Assembly (NCBI RefSeq): GCF_014640115.1
Contig: NZ_BMGI01000002.1
Location: 62,001 to 126,000, forward strand
From: Sinisalibacter lacisalsi
Lineage (GTDB): Bacteria; Pseudomonadota; Alphaproteobacteria; Rhodobacterales; Rhodobacteraceae
Direction: 5' to 3'
Length of the DNA: 64,000 nt
The notes beneath the pieces are model-generated. The model was given only the letters and a program-made list of their open reading frames with translations. It ran no database searches and was not told where the DNA came from. Positions 46,610-56,205 of this stretch are shown here, piece after piece. The position numbers and the translations under genes are program-made. Numbering within the stretch: the stretch's first letter is position 1; each line of letters begins with the position of its first letter.

Positions 46610-47089
46610 CGGCGCGCCTTGCTAGTCACGCCCCCGGTATAGGGGGGGCGGGGCGCGCGGTGCAACCTTCGCGGGGCCCGGGCCCGCCCGGGGCCGGCGT
46701 GATGAGGCGCCGAAGGGGGCTGGTGGCGAGCCCGGCGCCCCGACGGGGCGTTGCGCCGCGCGGGTTCTGGCCGGCGGCGCCGCCCCCGGGGCCGGTCCCG
46801 GCGATACATTCGATGGTAGGGGTCGTGAAGCCGGGCGCGATGGTCTAGCAAGGGCGCGAGGGCGCACGCGGATCACCTCTTGCGTGTGGGAACGGGGGTG
46901 GTGCAATCTTCCTCCAGACATGTCGGCGAGCGGAGCGAGGCGTGGCCACGTTCCGTGCGGTAGCCATGGCCCGGCGGTGTTCCGGCCGCGGTCCGGCCCC
47001 CGGCGAGGATGCGGTCTCGATCCGGCGCCGGGGTGCCTCGGGACGGGGTCCGCCGGGGCCGACCGCTGCGCTGCTTGAGGCTGGTTTGA
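46303..47089. repeat. Long direct repeat, copy A
   Basis: About 787 bp, nearly identical to 52031-52814 (784 bp, with a 3-bp indel near the right end). It covers the first 308 bp of the NusG-like gene, its 5' region and ~480 bp of GC-rich leader. With copy B it brackets vapBC and rmlCBDA in direct orientation. Confidence 0.92.
46957..46964 (+). promoter_or_regulatory. ops-like element (GCGGTAGC)
   Basis: GCGGTAGC inside TGCGGTAGCCATGG matches 8 bases of the operon polarity suppressor core GGCGGTAGC used by RfaH in enterobacteria. It lies on the plus strand, upstream of the vapBC-rml genes and beside the RfaH-like gene. A short match like this can arise by chance. Confidence 0.35.
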
Positions 47090-47230
47090 AGGGGGTAACG
47101 CTGCGCTACTTCAGGCCGGGGGTTGGCGTTATCGGGTATTGGTAAGGAATTTTTGAATATGCCTTGTCTTTCCCCAAAGGGCGCACCGCTCTCTTGAAGA
47201 GTAAGTCGAAACGGAAAATGAGCCCCTGGC

Positions 47231-47473
47231 ATGCGGGAATCGACAGTGACCTCGAAAGGCCAGACGACCCTGCCGAAAGACGTGCGCAAGGTGCTGCGCC
47301 TGCAGGCGGGTGACAAGGTGCGCTACATTCTGCTCGATGGTGAAGTGCGCATCTTGAGGGCCCGACCGGTGCTGGCTCTTGAGGGCGCCCTGAAGCGCCC
47401 GGGCCAAAAACCGGTCGCGCTGGATGAGATGGACGAGGCCATCGCGGCGGGCGCGGTTGACCGGGCGGAATGA
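47231..47473 (+). CDS. AbrB/SpoVT-type antitoxin
   Basis: An 80-residue swapped-hairpin DNA-binding protein: MRESTVTSKGQTTLPKDVRK then VLRLQAGDKVRYILLDGEVR, the AbrB fold, and an acidic/hydrophobic C-terminal tail (DEMDEAIAAGAVDRAE) that would bind the toxin. Its stop overlaps the toxin start by 4 nt (ATGA). Such pairs regulate themselves. It is inside the segment bracketed by the long direct repeats. Confidence 0.9.
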   Translation: MRESTVTSKGQTTLPKDVRKVLRLQAGDKVRYILLDGEVRILRARPVLALEGALKRPGQKPVALDEMDEAIAAGAVDRAE

Positions 47474-47880
47474 TCGCCCTCGACACAAACGTCCTTGTGC
47501 GCTTCCTGACCCGGGACGATCCGGATCAGGGGCGCTTGGCAACCGATCTCATCGGCGGGCTCACGGAACAAGAGCCCGGGTTCGTGGCCCGGGACGTGCT
47601 TGTGGAGCTGGTCTGGGTGTTGGAGCGGAGCTACAGATACGAGCGTGCGGCGATCGCGCGGGTTCTGGAGGGCCTGTTGTCTGCGTCCGAACTGGACATT
47701 GAGGAAGGCGACAATGTTGGCGCAATCCTACAGCTCTACGAGGCGAAAGGGTTCGGGTTTTCCGACCTGATGATCCGCCAGGCCGCCCGGCGCGCGGGCG
47801 CCGATGGTCTGAAGACCTTTGACAAGAAAGCCGCTCGCCTGGACGGGGTGGAGTGGATTGGCAGCGGACAGCCGCAATAG
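47470..47880 (+). CDS. PIN-domain toxin (VapC-like)
   Basis: A 136-residue PIN-domain ribonuclease toxin. The acidic metal-binding residues are seen in MIALDTNVLVRFLTRDD, in VELVWVLERSY (the conserved Glu), in FGFSDLMIR and in LKTFDKKAARLDGV. VapC toxins cleave tRNA or rRNA when freed from the antitoxin. It overlaps the antitoxin gene and lies 153 bp before rfbC; it may stabilise this cassette. Confidence 0.9.
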   Translation: MIALDTNVLVRFLTRDDPDQGRLATDLIGGLTEQEPGFVARDVLVELVWVLERSYRYERAAIARVLEGLLSASELDIEEGDNVGAILQLYEAKGFGFSDLMIRQAARRAGADGLKTFDKKAARLDGVEWIGSGQPQ

Positions 47881-48033
47881 GGTGCCTGCGCGCTCTGCCC
47901 TTGCGGTGTCGCGCATTTGGCGTGGCTCACGTCAAAACAACAGGAAAAAACAGGCGAGAGCAGGGAAATTTCACTTTCATACCTTCAAACAAAAATAGCT
48001 ACATGCACATGCACTTGCGTGGTGGTCATCTGA

Positions 48034-48594
48034 ATGCAGACTGAACGAACAAAACTCGACGGCGTCGTGGTTCTGACGCCGCGCCGGTTTGGCGACGATC
48101 GCGGGTGGTTTTGCGAGACTTGGAGCGCGCCGCGCATGGCGGAGGCGGGGTTGGATCTCGACTTTGTGCAAGATAACCACTCGTTTTCGGCTGAAGCGGG
48201 CACGTTGCGCGGCTTGCACTACCAGGCGCCGCCGCATGCGCAGGACAAACTGGTGCGGTGTTCGCGCGGGGCGATCTTTGATGTGGTGGTGGATGCGCGG
48301 GTCGGGTCGCCAAGCTATGGCGAGTGGTTCGGGGTCGAGCTGACGGCGGAGAACGGCAAGCAGTTGTACGTTACCAAAGGCTTTTTGCATGGATTCGTCA
48401 CCTGCGCGCCGGACAGTGAGGTGCAATACAAGGTCACCGATATCTACGCGCCGGAGTGTGATGGCTCGGTCCGCTGGGACTCCGTGGGCATCGACTGGGG
48501 GCTCGCGGGCGCGCCGGTTCTGTCGGACAAGGACGCCGCGGCGCCCTCCTTCGCCGACTGGCAATCGCCCTTCACCTGGGAGGCGGGGGCGTGA
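48034..48594 (+). CDS. rfbC: dTDP-4-dehydrorhamnose 3,5-epimerase
   Basis: RmlC, third step of dTDP-L-rhamnose synthesis. The 186-residue cupin has [20 protein letters not shown], the [20 protein letters not shown] region with the catalytic His, and [19 protein letters not shown]. First of a four-gene rmlCBDA unit, with each junction overlapping by about 4 nt. Confidence 0.97.
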   Translation: MQTERTKLDGVVVLTPRRFGDDRGWFCETWSAPRMAEAGLDLDFVQDNHSFSAEAGTLRGLHYQAPPHAQDKLVRCSRGAIFDVVVDARVGSPSYGEWFGVELTAENGKQLYVTKGFLHGFVTCAPDSEVQYKVTDIYAPECDGSVRWDSVGIDWGLAGAPVLSDKDAAAPSFADWQSPFTWEAGA

Positions 48595-49631
48595 AGATCC
48601 TCGTCACAGGCGGGGCTGGGTTCATTGGGTCTGCCGTGGTGCGGCTCGCAGTGGCGCGGGGCCACGCGGTGGTGAACCTCGATGCGCTGACCTATGCCGC
48701 CAACCTTGCCAACGTGGCCGAGGTGGCGGACAGCCCGCTTTATGCCTTCGAACAAGCAGATATCCGTGACCGCGCGGCGCTGGATCGGGTGTTCGCGAAC
48801 CGCGAACCGGATGCGGTGATGCATCTGGCGGCTGAGAGCCATGTCGACCGCTCGATCGATGGCCCGGCGGATTTCATCGAGACCAATGTCACCGGCACCT
48901 TCAAACTCCTGGAAGCGGTGCGAAGTTATTGGGCGGGTAAGAGCAAGCCCGCGGGGTTCCGCTTTCACCATGTCTCCACCGACGAGGTCTATGGCAGCCT
49001 CAGAGCCACGGGCCTATTCACCGAAGATACGCCCTACGATCCGCGCTCACCCTATTCGGCCTCGAAGGCGGCCTCGGATCACTTGGTGCGGGCCTGGGGT
49101 GAGACCTATGGCCTGCCGGTCGTCGTGACCAATTGTTCTAACAATTACGGGCCCTTCCACTTCCCCGAGAAGCTGATTCCGGTGGTGATCCTGCGGGCTC
49201 TGGCAGGGGAGCCTATCCCGGTCTATGGCGACGGCGGCAACATCCGTGACTGGCTGTATGTCGAGGACCACGCGGATGCGCTACTCACGGTGCTGGAGCG
49301 CGGGGAACTGGGGCGGACCTACAATATCGGTGGTGAGAACGAGGCGACGAACATCGATCTCGTCCGCATGATTTGTGCCGAGCTCGACGCATTGCGGCCC
49401 GATGGCGCGCCGCATGACCAATTGATCACCTTTGTCCCGGATCGGCCCGGCCATGACCGGCGCTACGCGATCGACCCGGAGCGCATCCGGTCTGAGCTTG
49501 GCTGGCGGCCCTCGGTGACCCTGGAGGAGGGGATCGCCCGCACCGTGCGCTGGTATCTCGACAACGAGGCCTGGTGGCGCCCGTTGCTGGATCGTGACGG
49601 TGTCGGCGAACGGCTGGGGATGCGGGCATGA
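48591..49631 (+). CDS. rfbB: dTDP-glucose 4,6-dehydratase
   Basis: RmlB, second step of dTDP-L-rhamnose synthesis. The 346-residue SDR protein has the NAD motif [28 protein letters not shown], the [11 protein letters not shown] loop and the active-site [11 protein letters not shown] (YxxxK), then [18 protein letters not shown]. It overlaps rfbC and rfbD by 4 nt. Confidence 0.98.
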   Translation: MKILVTGGAGFIGSAVVRLAVARGHAVVNLDALTYAANLANVAEVADSPLYAFEQADIRDRAALDRVFANREPDAVMHLAAESHVDRSIDGPADFIETNVTGTFKLLEAVRSYWAGKSKPAGFRFHHVSTDEVYGSLRATGLFTEDTPYDPRSPYSASKAASDHLVRAWGETYGLPVVVTNCSNNYGPFHFPEKLIPVVILRALAGEPIPVYGDGGNIRDWLYVEDHADALLTVLERGELGRTYNIGGENEATNIDLVRMICAELDALRPDGAPHDQLITFVPDRPGHDRRYAIDPERIRSELGWRPSVTLEEGIARTVRWYLDNEAWWRPLLDRDGVGERLGMRA

Positions 49632-50485
49632 GCGGCGTGCTTGTTTTCGGCAAGACCGGCCAGGTTGCGCGGGACCTGGCGGCGCTGGTCCCCGAGGCGC
49701 GGTTCCTGGGCCGGGATGAGGCCGATCTGACCGATCCGGCGGCCTGCGGCGGGATCGTCCGGGCGAGCGGCGCGGATCTGGTGATCAACGCCGCTGCCTA
49801 TACCGCGGTCGACCAGGCTGAAGCGGACGAGGCCATGGCGGCGTTGGTCAATGGCGCGGCGCCGGGCGCGATTGCGGAGGCTGCCGTCGAGATCGGAGCG
49901 GCCTTGGTCCAGATCTCCACCGACTACGTTTTCGACGGCTCGGGCAGCACACCTTGGCTGGTCGACGCACCCACCGCGCCGTTAGGTGCCTATGGCCGCA
50001 CCAAGCTGGCGGGCGAAGAGGCGGTGCGCGCGGCGGGGGGCGTTCATGCGATCCTGCGCACGAGCTGGGTGTTTTCGGCGCATGGCACAAACTTTGTGAA
50101 GTCCATGCTGCGTCTGTCCCAGACCCGCGACCGGCTCAACGTCGTCGCCGACCAAATCGGCGGCCCGACACCCGCGCGCCCCATCGCCCGCGCCGTTCTT
50201 GCAATTGGCCAAGCGCTCCGCGACGACCCGACCAAGTTCGGCACGTACCATTTCACCGGCGCGCCCGACGTGAGCTGGGCGGACTTCGCCCGCGAGATCT
50301 TCCGCCAAGCCGGGCGGTCCGTTGGTGTCCAAGACATCCCGACCTCGACTTATCCGACGCCCGCCCAGCGACCGCTCAATTCGCGGCTCGACTGCAGCCG
50401 CACGCGGGAGGTCTTCGGGATCGACCGCCCCGAGTGGCGCGCGGGTCTCGCCGAGGTGCTCAAAGACCTGAAGGAACTGTCATGA
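49628..50485 (+). CDS. rfbD: dTDP-4-dehydrorhamnose reductase
   Basis: RmlD, last step of dTDP-L-rhamnose synthesis. The 285-residue protein has [42 protein letters not shown] and [12 protein letters not shown] (YxxxK), then [19 protein letters not shown]. It overlaps rfbB and rfbA by 4 nt (ATGA). Confidence 0.97.
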   Translation: MSGVLVFGKTGQVARDLAALVPEARFLGRDEADLTDPAACGGIVRASGADLVINAAAYTAVDQAEADEAMAALVNGAAPGAIAEAAVEIGAALVQISTDYVFDGSGSTPWLVDAPTAPLGAYGRTKLAGEEAVRAAGGVHAILRTSWVFSAHGTNFVKSMLRLSQTRDRLNVVADQIGGPTPARPIARAVLAIGQALRDDPTKFGTYHFTGAPDVSWADFAREIFRQAGRSVGVQDIPTSTYPTPAQRPLNSRLDCSRTREVFGIDRPEWRAGLAEVLKDLKELS

Positions 50486-51351
50486 CGCGCAAGGGCATCA
50501 TTCTCGCCGGTGGTTCCGGCACACGGCTCTACCCGATCACCATGGGCGTGTCGAAGCAGCTCTTGCCGGTCTATGACAAGCCGATGATCTACTACCCACT
50601 GAGCACGCTCATGCTCGCCGGGATCCGCGAGATCGCGATCATCACCACCCCCGAGGACCAGGCGCAGTTCCAGCGGCTGGTCGGCGACGGCAGCCAATGG
50701 GGGCTCACGTTCACCTTCATTGCCCAACCCTCGCCGGACGGGCTCGCTCAGGCCTATCTGCTGGCCGAGGATTTCCTCGCCGGCGCGCCCTCGGCGCTGG
50801 TGCTTGGCGACAACATTTTCTTTGGTCACGGCTTGCCCGACGTGCTGGCGTCCGCCAATGCAAGACAAGCCGGTGGCACGGTGTTCGGCTACCGGGTAGT
50901 GGACCCGGAACGCTACGGCGTTGTGCACTTCGACGCCGAGGGCCGCGCCCAATCGATCGTGGAGAAGCCGGAGAAGCCTGCCTCGAACTACGCGGTGACC
51001 GGGCTCTACTTCCTCGACGGCGACGCCCCGGCACGGGCGGCCTGCATTACTCCCTCGGCCCGCGGCGAATTGGAGATCGCCGACCTGTTGTCGACCTACC
51101 TCGACGAGGGATCACTCAGGGTCGAAAAGATGGGCCGCGGCTACGCCTGGCTCGACACCGGCACCCACGGCAGCCTGCTCGACGCGGCGAACTTCGTGCG
51201 AACCCTCACCGAGCGGCAAGGCCAACAGGTCGGCTCCCCCGATGAGATTGCGTTTCGGATGGGATTCATCTCAGGCGCCGACCTGGCACGCCGCGCGACC
51301 AAGTACAACAAGAACAGCTATGGACGCTACTTGGCGGAGCTGGACGAGTGA
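50482..51351 (+). CDS. rfbA: Glucose-1-phosphate thymidylyltransferase
   Basis: RmlA, first step of dTDP-L-rhamnose synthesis. The 289-residue nucleotidyltransferase has the [20 protein letters not shown] signature, [31 protein letters not shown] and the closing [15 protein letters not shown]. It ends 64 bp before broken gene pieces begin. Confidence 0.98.
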   Translation: MTRKGIILAGGSGTRLYPITMGVSKQLLPVYDKPMIYYPLSTLMLAGIREIAIITTPEDQAQFQRLVGDGSQWGLTFTFIAQPSPDGLAQAYLLAEDFLAGAPSALVLGDNIFFGHGLPDVLASANARQAGGTVFGYRVVDPERYGVVHFDAEGRAQSIVEKPEKPASNYAVTGLYFLDGDAPARAACITPSARGELEIADLLSTYLDEGSLRVEKMGRGYAWLDTGTHGSLLDAANFVRTLTERQGQQVGSPDEIAFRMGFISGADLARRATKYNKNSYGRYLAELDE

Positions 51352-51414
51352 TCGGTGACTTGTCGATTTCAGCTGTCAGTAATGGTTAGCCGGCCGCGAA
51401 ATGAAATTGGTGTG

Positions 51415-51563
51415 ACTGACTACGTTGTGAAGGCTATTTCGCTCGCGGAGTACGCCGCAAGGAGCTCGACATTGCGGAGACGGAAATGCCCGGTCTGATG
51501 GCGCTGCGCGAGGAATTCGAAGCGGCCAAGCCGCTCAAGGGTGCCCGCATTGTCGGCTCGCTG
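51415..51563 (+). pseudogene. ahcY: 5' fragment of S-adenosylhomocysteine hydrolase gene
   Basis: Reading [14 protein letters not shown] and, after a 1-bp deletion near 51454, [35 protein letters not shown] gives the well-conserved first ~50 residues of AhcY. The normal ATG is missing (the start reads CTGACTGAC), a frameshift is present, and homology stops at 51563 where glmS sequence begins. It is a dead fragment; the working copy must be elsewhere. Confidence 0.8.
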
Positions 51564-52029
<466 letters not shown>

Positions 52030-52030
52030 A

Positions 52031-52338
52031 CGGATCGCCTCGACGAGGTCTGGCGGCACCGCGGTGGGGGTGTCGCCGGTGCTGACGAGGCGGCTGATGC
52101 CGTGGGTCGACATCACCGCGCGCCAGCCCGCGGCGGCCGGGTCGAAGGCGACGAACAGGTATCCGGGGAACAGGAGCGCCTGGCGGGTGACGAACCCGCC
52201 GCGGCCGCGCCGGGTCTGGTCGACCAGCGGCACGAAGGTCTCGAAGCCCTGCCGGGCGAGGTCGCGCTCGGCGATCCGGAAGCCGTTCGGCTTGACCTGG
52301 GCGAGATACCAGCTCTTGTCGTCGGGGGAAGATGTCAT
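52031..52338 (-). pseudogene. Truncated NusG-like gene (NGN domain only)
   Basis: Residues 1-104 match the intact NusG-like protein at 46097-46609 with one change that I can see (Asn26 to Asp). At 52030 homology ends and the frame runs on for 163 codons through the antisense strand of the glmS fragment to 51535, giving a 267-residue chimera. The KOW domain is lost. The 5' region is intact, so the chimera could be made. Confidence 0.85.
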
Positions 52339-52684
52339 CGGCGCGCCTTGCTAGTCACGCCCCCGGTATAGGGGGGGCGGGGCGCGCGGTGCAACCTTCG
52401 CGGGGCCCGGGCCCGCCCGGGGCCGGCGTGATGAGGCGCCGAAGGGGGCTGGTGGCGTGCCCGGCGCCCCGACGGGGCGTTGCGCCGCGCGCGTTCCGGC
52501 CGGCGGCGGCTCCCCCGGACCGGTCCCGGTGATACCTTCGATGGTAGGGGTCGTGAAGCCGGGCGCGATGGTCTAGCAAGGGCGCGAGGGCGCACGCGGA
52601 TCACCTCTTGCGTGTGGGAACGGGGGTGGTGCACTCTTCCTCCAGACATGTCGGCGAGCGGAGCGAGGCGTGGCCACGTTCCGT

Positions 52685-52692
52685 GCGGTAGC
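52685..52692 (+). promoter_or_regulatory. ops-like element (GCGGTAGC), second copy
   Basis: Same TGCGGTAGCCATGG context as at 46957, here ~390 bp upstream of glmS. Being inside a repeat it is not independent evidence, but its place before a second polysaccharide gene string fits an RfaH-like control site. Confidence 0.35.
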
Positions 52693-52785
52693 CATGGCCC
52701 GGCGGTGTTCCGGCCGCGGTCCGGCCCCCGGCGAGGATGCGGTCTCGATCCGGCGCCGGGGTGCCTCGGGACGGGGTCCGGGGCC

Positions 52786-52925
52786 GACCGCTGCGCTGCT
52801 TGAGGCTGGTTTGATTGGCTGACCGCTGCGCGACTTGAGGCATGTTTGATGGCCTACCGCTGCGCGACTTGAGGCCGTTTTAGGGGGCCTACCGCTTCGC
52901 TGCTTGAGGCCGGTTGCTTGCGTTA
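52786..52925. repeat. Four 35-bp imperfect tandem repeats upstream of glmS
   Basis: Units start at 52786, 52821, 52856 and 52891, each exactly 35 bp and built around ACCGCTGCGC-x3-TTGAGGC. Two units of the same family occur at 47061-47130 in the leader of vapBC. The copy number therefore differs between the two leaders. Confidence 0.85.
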
Positions 52926-53079
52926 TCGGGCATTTGGCGTGGTTCGCGTCTCGAATGGAGAAATCCGGTCGAGCGCAGACGTCGAGAAGCGTCAGGGTCG
53001 CGCCGGCGCGGTGGATGGGGTGACCGGCCGCGTCGTGGGGGCGCGGGCTGGTGTGGAAGTCGAGGGGAGTACAGGGTAG

Positions 53080-54894
53080 ATGTGTGGGATCGTGGGCATT
53101 CTCGGCAAGGCCGACGTCGCGTCGCGCCTGGTCGAAGGGCTGGCGCGGCTGGAGTATCGCGGCTACGACAGCGCCGGCATCGCCGTGGCCGATGGCGGGC
53201 GGGTCGAGCTGCGCCGGGCGGTGGGCAAGCTCGACAACCTCCGGGTCGCCGTTGACGCGCATGCCCCGCGCGGCCGGGTCGGGATCGGCCACACCCGCTG
53301 GGCGACGTATGGGGCTGCCACCGAGGCGAATGCCCATCCGCACCGCTTCGGCGCGGTGACGCTGGTGCACAACGGGATCATCGAGAACCACGCCGCGCTG
53401 CGCGATGAGGTCGAGGCCCGCGGCGCGCGGCTGACATCGCAGACCGACAGCGAGATCATCGCGGCCCAGCTCGAGTACCTCTTGCGGCGGGCCCGCACGC
53501 TCGACGAGGCCTTCATCGCGCTCCTCGACAAGCTGGTCGGCAGCTACGCGCTCGCGGTGGTGTTCGAGGGCTACCCCGACCTGATGTTCGTCGCCCGCAA
53601 CGGCTCGCCCCTCGCGATCGGCTACGGCGAGATGGAAGCGGATGGTTCGGCGGAAATGTTCGTCGGCTCCGATGCCCTGGCGCTCGCCCCCTTCACCGGG
53701 CAGGTGAGCTACCTCGAGGACGGCGACTGGGCGGTGATCCGTCCCGACCGGGTGCAGGTCTTCGACCGCGCCGGGCGCGGTGTCACCCGCGACGTGGTCT
53801 CGATCACCGGGGTGCTTCCCGCGGCCGACAAAGGCCCCTGGCCTCACTTCATGCGCAAGGAGATCGAGGAACAGCCCGAAAGCCTCGCGCGGCTTCTGGG
53901 CGCGCTCGTCGATCCCGCCGCCGGCAGCCTCAAACCGATCCTGCCCGGGATCGATTTCGCGTCTGCGGATCGCATCGTGCTCATCGCCTGCGGCACGGCG
54001 CATTATGCCTGTCTTCTCGCGAGCTACTGGATCGAGGAGATCGCGCGCCTTCCCGTCGAGGTCGATATCGCCAGCGAATATCGCTACCGCAACCGCCCGC
54101 TCACGGGCCGTGAAATCGTGATCGCGGTCAGCCAGTCGGGCGAGACGGCCGACACGCTCTCGGCGCTGAAGGCGCTGGCCGGCCGGGTGGCCGCGCGGGT
54201 TGCGGTGGTGAATGTCGCCACCAGCTCGATCGCGCGCGAGGCCGATGCGATCCTCGACATCCTTGCCGGCCCCGAGATCGGCGTGGCCTCGACGAAGGCG
54301 TATTCCGGGCAGGCGATGGGGCTGCTGGCCATCGCGCTGAAAGCCGCGCGCGACCGCGGGATGCTGTCGGACGACCGTTTGGGCGAGATCCTTGCGGACC
54401 TGGTGTCCGTGCCGCGCATCGTCGCAGAAACCCTGTGCGGATCGGATGACATCGAGCGCCTCGCGCGCCGCCTCAGCCCCGCGCGCGACATGTTCTTCCT
54501 CGGGCGCGGGGTTAACCACCCGATGGCGCTCGAGGCCGCGCTCAAGATGAAGGAAATCTCCTACATCCACGCCGAGGCCTACCCGGCTGGCGAACTCAAG
54601 CACGGCCCGATCGCGCTGATCGACACCGGCACGCCCGTGGTCGTGTTCGAGAATGTCGACGATCTGAACGAAAAAACCGCGTCGAACGTTGCCGAGGTGG
54701 CCGCAAGGGGCGCCGACGTGGTGCGCATCGGCCCATCCGGGGCCTGCGACCTGGTCACGCCCGCCGCCGGCCCGGTCGGATCGCTGTTCGCGAACGCGGT
54801 CGTGGCCCAGCTCCTGTCGTACTTCGTGGCGCTGGAGAAGGGCACGGATGTGGACCAGCCGCGTAACCTGGCGAAGTCGGTGACGGTGGAGTAG
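53080..54894 (+). CDS. glmS: Glutamine-fructose-6-phosphate aminotransferase (isomerizing)
   Basis: GlmS makes glucosamine-6-phosphate, the entry to UDP-GlcNAc and hence to cell wall and the FucNAc sugars made downstream. The 604-residue protein begins MCGIVGILGKADVASRLVEG with the N-terminal Cys nucleophile, then GIGHTRWATYGAATEANAHP. The two SIS isomerase domains include ACGTAHYAC and AVSQSGETADTLSALK, and it ends RNLAKSVTVE. Full family length. It may be a second, locus-specific glmS copy. Confidence 0.97.
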   Translation: MCGIVGILGKADVASRLVEGLARLEYRGYDSAGIAVADGGRVELRRAVGKLDNLRVAVDAHAPRGRVGIGHTRWATYGAATEANAHPHRFGAVTLVHNGIIENHAALRDEVEARGARLTSQTDSEIIAAQLEYLLRRARTLDEAFIALLDKLVGSYALAVVFEGYPDLMFVARNGSPLAIGYGEMEADGSAEMFVGSDALALAPFTGQVSYLEDGDWAVIRPDRVQVFDRAGRGVTRDVVSITGVLPAADKGPWPHFMRKEIEEQPESLARLLGALVDPAAGSLKPILPGIDFASADRIVLIACGTAHYACLLASYWIEEIARLPVEVDIASEYRYRNRPLTGREIVIAVSQSGETADTLSALKALAGRVAARVAVVNVATSSIAREADAILDILAGPEIGVASTKAYSGQAMGLLAIALKAARDRGMLSDDRLGEILADLVSVPRIVAETLCGSDDIERLARRLSPARDMFFLGRGVNHPMALEAALKMKEISYIHAEAYPAGELKHGPIALIDTGTPVVVFENVDDLNEKTASNVAEVAARGADVVRIGPSGACDLVTPAAGPVGSLFANAVVAQLLSYFVALEKGTDVDQPRNLAKSVTVE

Positions 54895-55158
54895 GGGTGC
54901 CACAAAGGCTCGTAGCGTTGAGCGGCAGGCCTTCGACAATCTGTCGTGAAGACCCGTCGCCGGGCGGCGGGGCGTGCGTGTCACGCTGTAAGGGCAAAAC
55001 GCCCACCTTTGAGGGGGCAACCGGTCTCGTTGTGAACCTGCGGCCCCAAATTGTCCGACGAAGCCACGAAGGTTGAGGACTGCAACGGCGCCCGCTGCGC
55101 AAATAAACCGGACCCAGATAGTTGATTGACAGCGAACCGGCGCTGAAAAGGGTATCAA

Positions 55159-56205
55159 ATGAACCACGAGAAAAAAAGGTCGATTGAAAGAGTTCTTATC
55201 ACCGGTGGGACCGGCTCATTCGGCAAGACCATGTTAAAGGATCTTCTTGCACGGGGTGCAGATGAGGTCCGGATTGTCAGTCGGGACGAAGAAAAACAGG
55301 ACGCTCTGCGCGCTGAACTTCGAGATGACAGGGTTCGGTATTACATTGGTGACATACGCGATCGCGGGGCGGTTGACCGGGCCATGCATGGTGTCGATGC
55401 TGTTTTCCATGCTGCGGCTCTGAAGCAGGTACCGAGTTGCGAGTTCTTTCCACACGAAGCGGTTTTGACGAATATCATCGGATCGGAAAATGTCATACGA
55501 TCAGCTGTTGCGGCGGGTGTGCAGAGCGTTGTCTGCCTGTCGACTGACAAGGCGGTCTTCCCCGTGAATGCCATGGGCATGACCAAGGCACTGATGGAAA
55601 AGACGGCGCAGGCCACCGCGCGGGAGTTGGGGCCGGGGTCTGATACGTCCGTTTCTGCGGTAAGGTACGGAAACGTCATGTATTCTCGTGGCTCGGCGAT
55701 TCCGCTGTTTGTGCGCCAGATCAAGGCCGGCAAACCGATCACGGTAACAGAACCTACTATGACCCGGTTTTTGATGCCGCTACGCGACAGCGTGGCGCTG
55801 GTGCACCATGCGTTCGAGAATGCTAACCAGGGCGACCTGTTCATCAAGAAGGCCCCGGCTTCGACGATCGCGGACCTGGTGTCGGCCTTGAAAGAGCTTT
55901 TCAACGTCCCGGATCATCCGGTCGAGTTCATCGGCTGGCGCCACGCGGAAAAGCTCTATGAGACCCTCGCGAGCGCGCAGGAACTGGCAAGTTCGGAAGA
56001 CATGGGCGACTATTATCGTATCGTGCTCGACATGCGGGATCTGAACTACAAGCCGTATTTTTCCGAAGGCGAGGAGGTGACCGCGCGTCTCGACGACTAT
56101 CATTCCCATAACACCGATCGGCTCGATGTCGCTGGCGTCAAAGAGCTGCTGCTGACCCTTCCGGAAATCCAGACCGAACTTCAGGCATGGACCGAGGTGA
56201 AGTGA
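55159..56205 (+). CDS. UDP-GlcNAc 4,6-dehydratase/5-epimerase (WbjB/CapE/FnlA family)
   Basis: First enzyme of UDP-L-FucNAc synthesis, an SDR protein of 348 residues. It has VLITGGTGSFGKTMLKDLLA, HAAALKQVPSCEFFPHEAVL and the Met-x3-Lys active-site form (GMTKALMEK) typical of this branch instead of Tyr-x3-Lys, then VRYGNVMYSRGS. The gene order with the next two genes is that of wbjBCD/capEFG. Ends overlapping the next start (TGATG). Confidence 0.93.
   Translation: MNHEKKRSIERVLITGGTGSFGKTMLKDLLARGADEVRIVSRDEEKQDALRAELRDDRVRYYIGDIRDRGAVDRAMHGVDAVFHAAALKQVPSCEFFPHEAVLTNIIGSENVIRSAVAAGVQSVVCLSTDKAVFPVNAMGMTKALMEKTAQATARELGPGSDTSVSAVRYGNVMYSRGSAIPLFVRQIKAGKPITVTEPTMTRFLMPLRDSVALVHHAFENANQGDLFIKKAPASTIADLVSALKELFNVPDHPVEFIGWRHAEKLYETLASAQELASSEDMGDYYRIVLDMRDLNYKPYFSEGEEVTARLDDYHSHNTDRLDVAGVKELLLTLPEIQTELQAWTEVK

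Larger units (their letters stand above)
52031..52814. repeat. Long direct repeat, copy B
   Basis: Second copy of the repeat at 46303-47089, in the same orientation and ~5.73 kb away. It carries the same leader and ops-like site and continues at its right end into the 35-bp tandem repeats before glmS. The left boundary lies exactly where glmS fragment homology ends. Confidence 0.92.
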
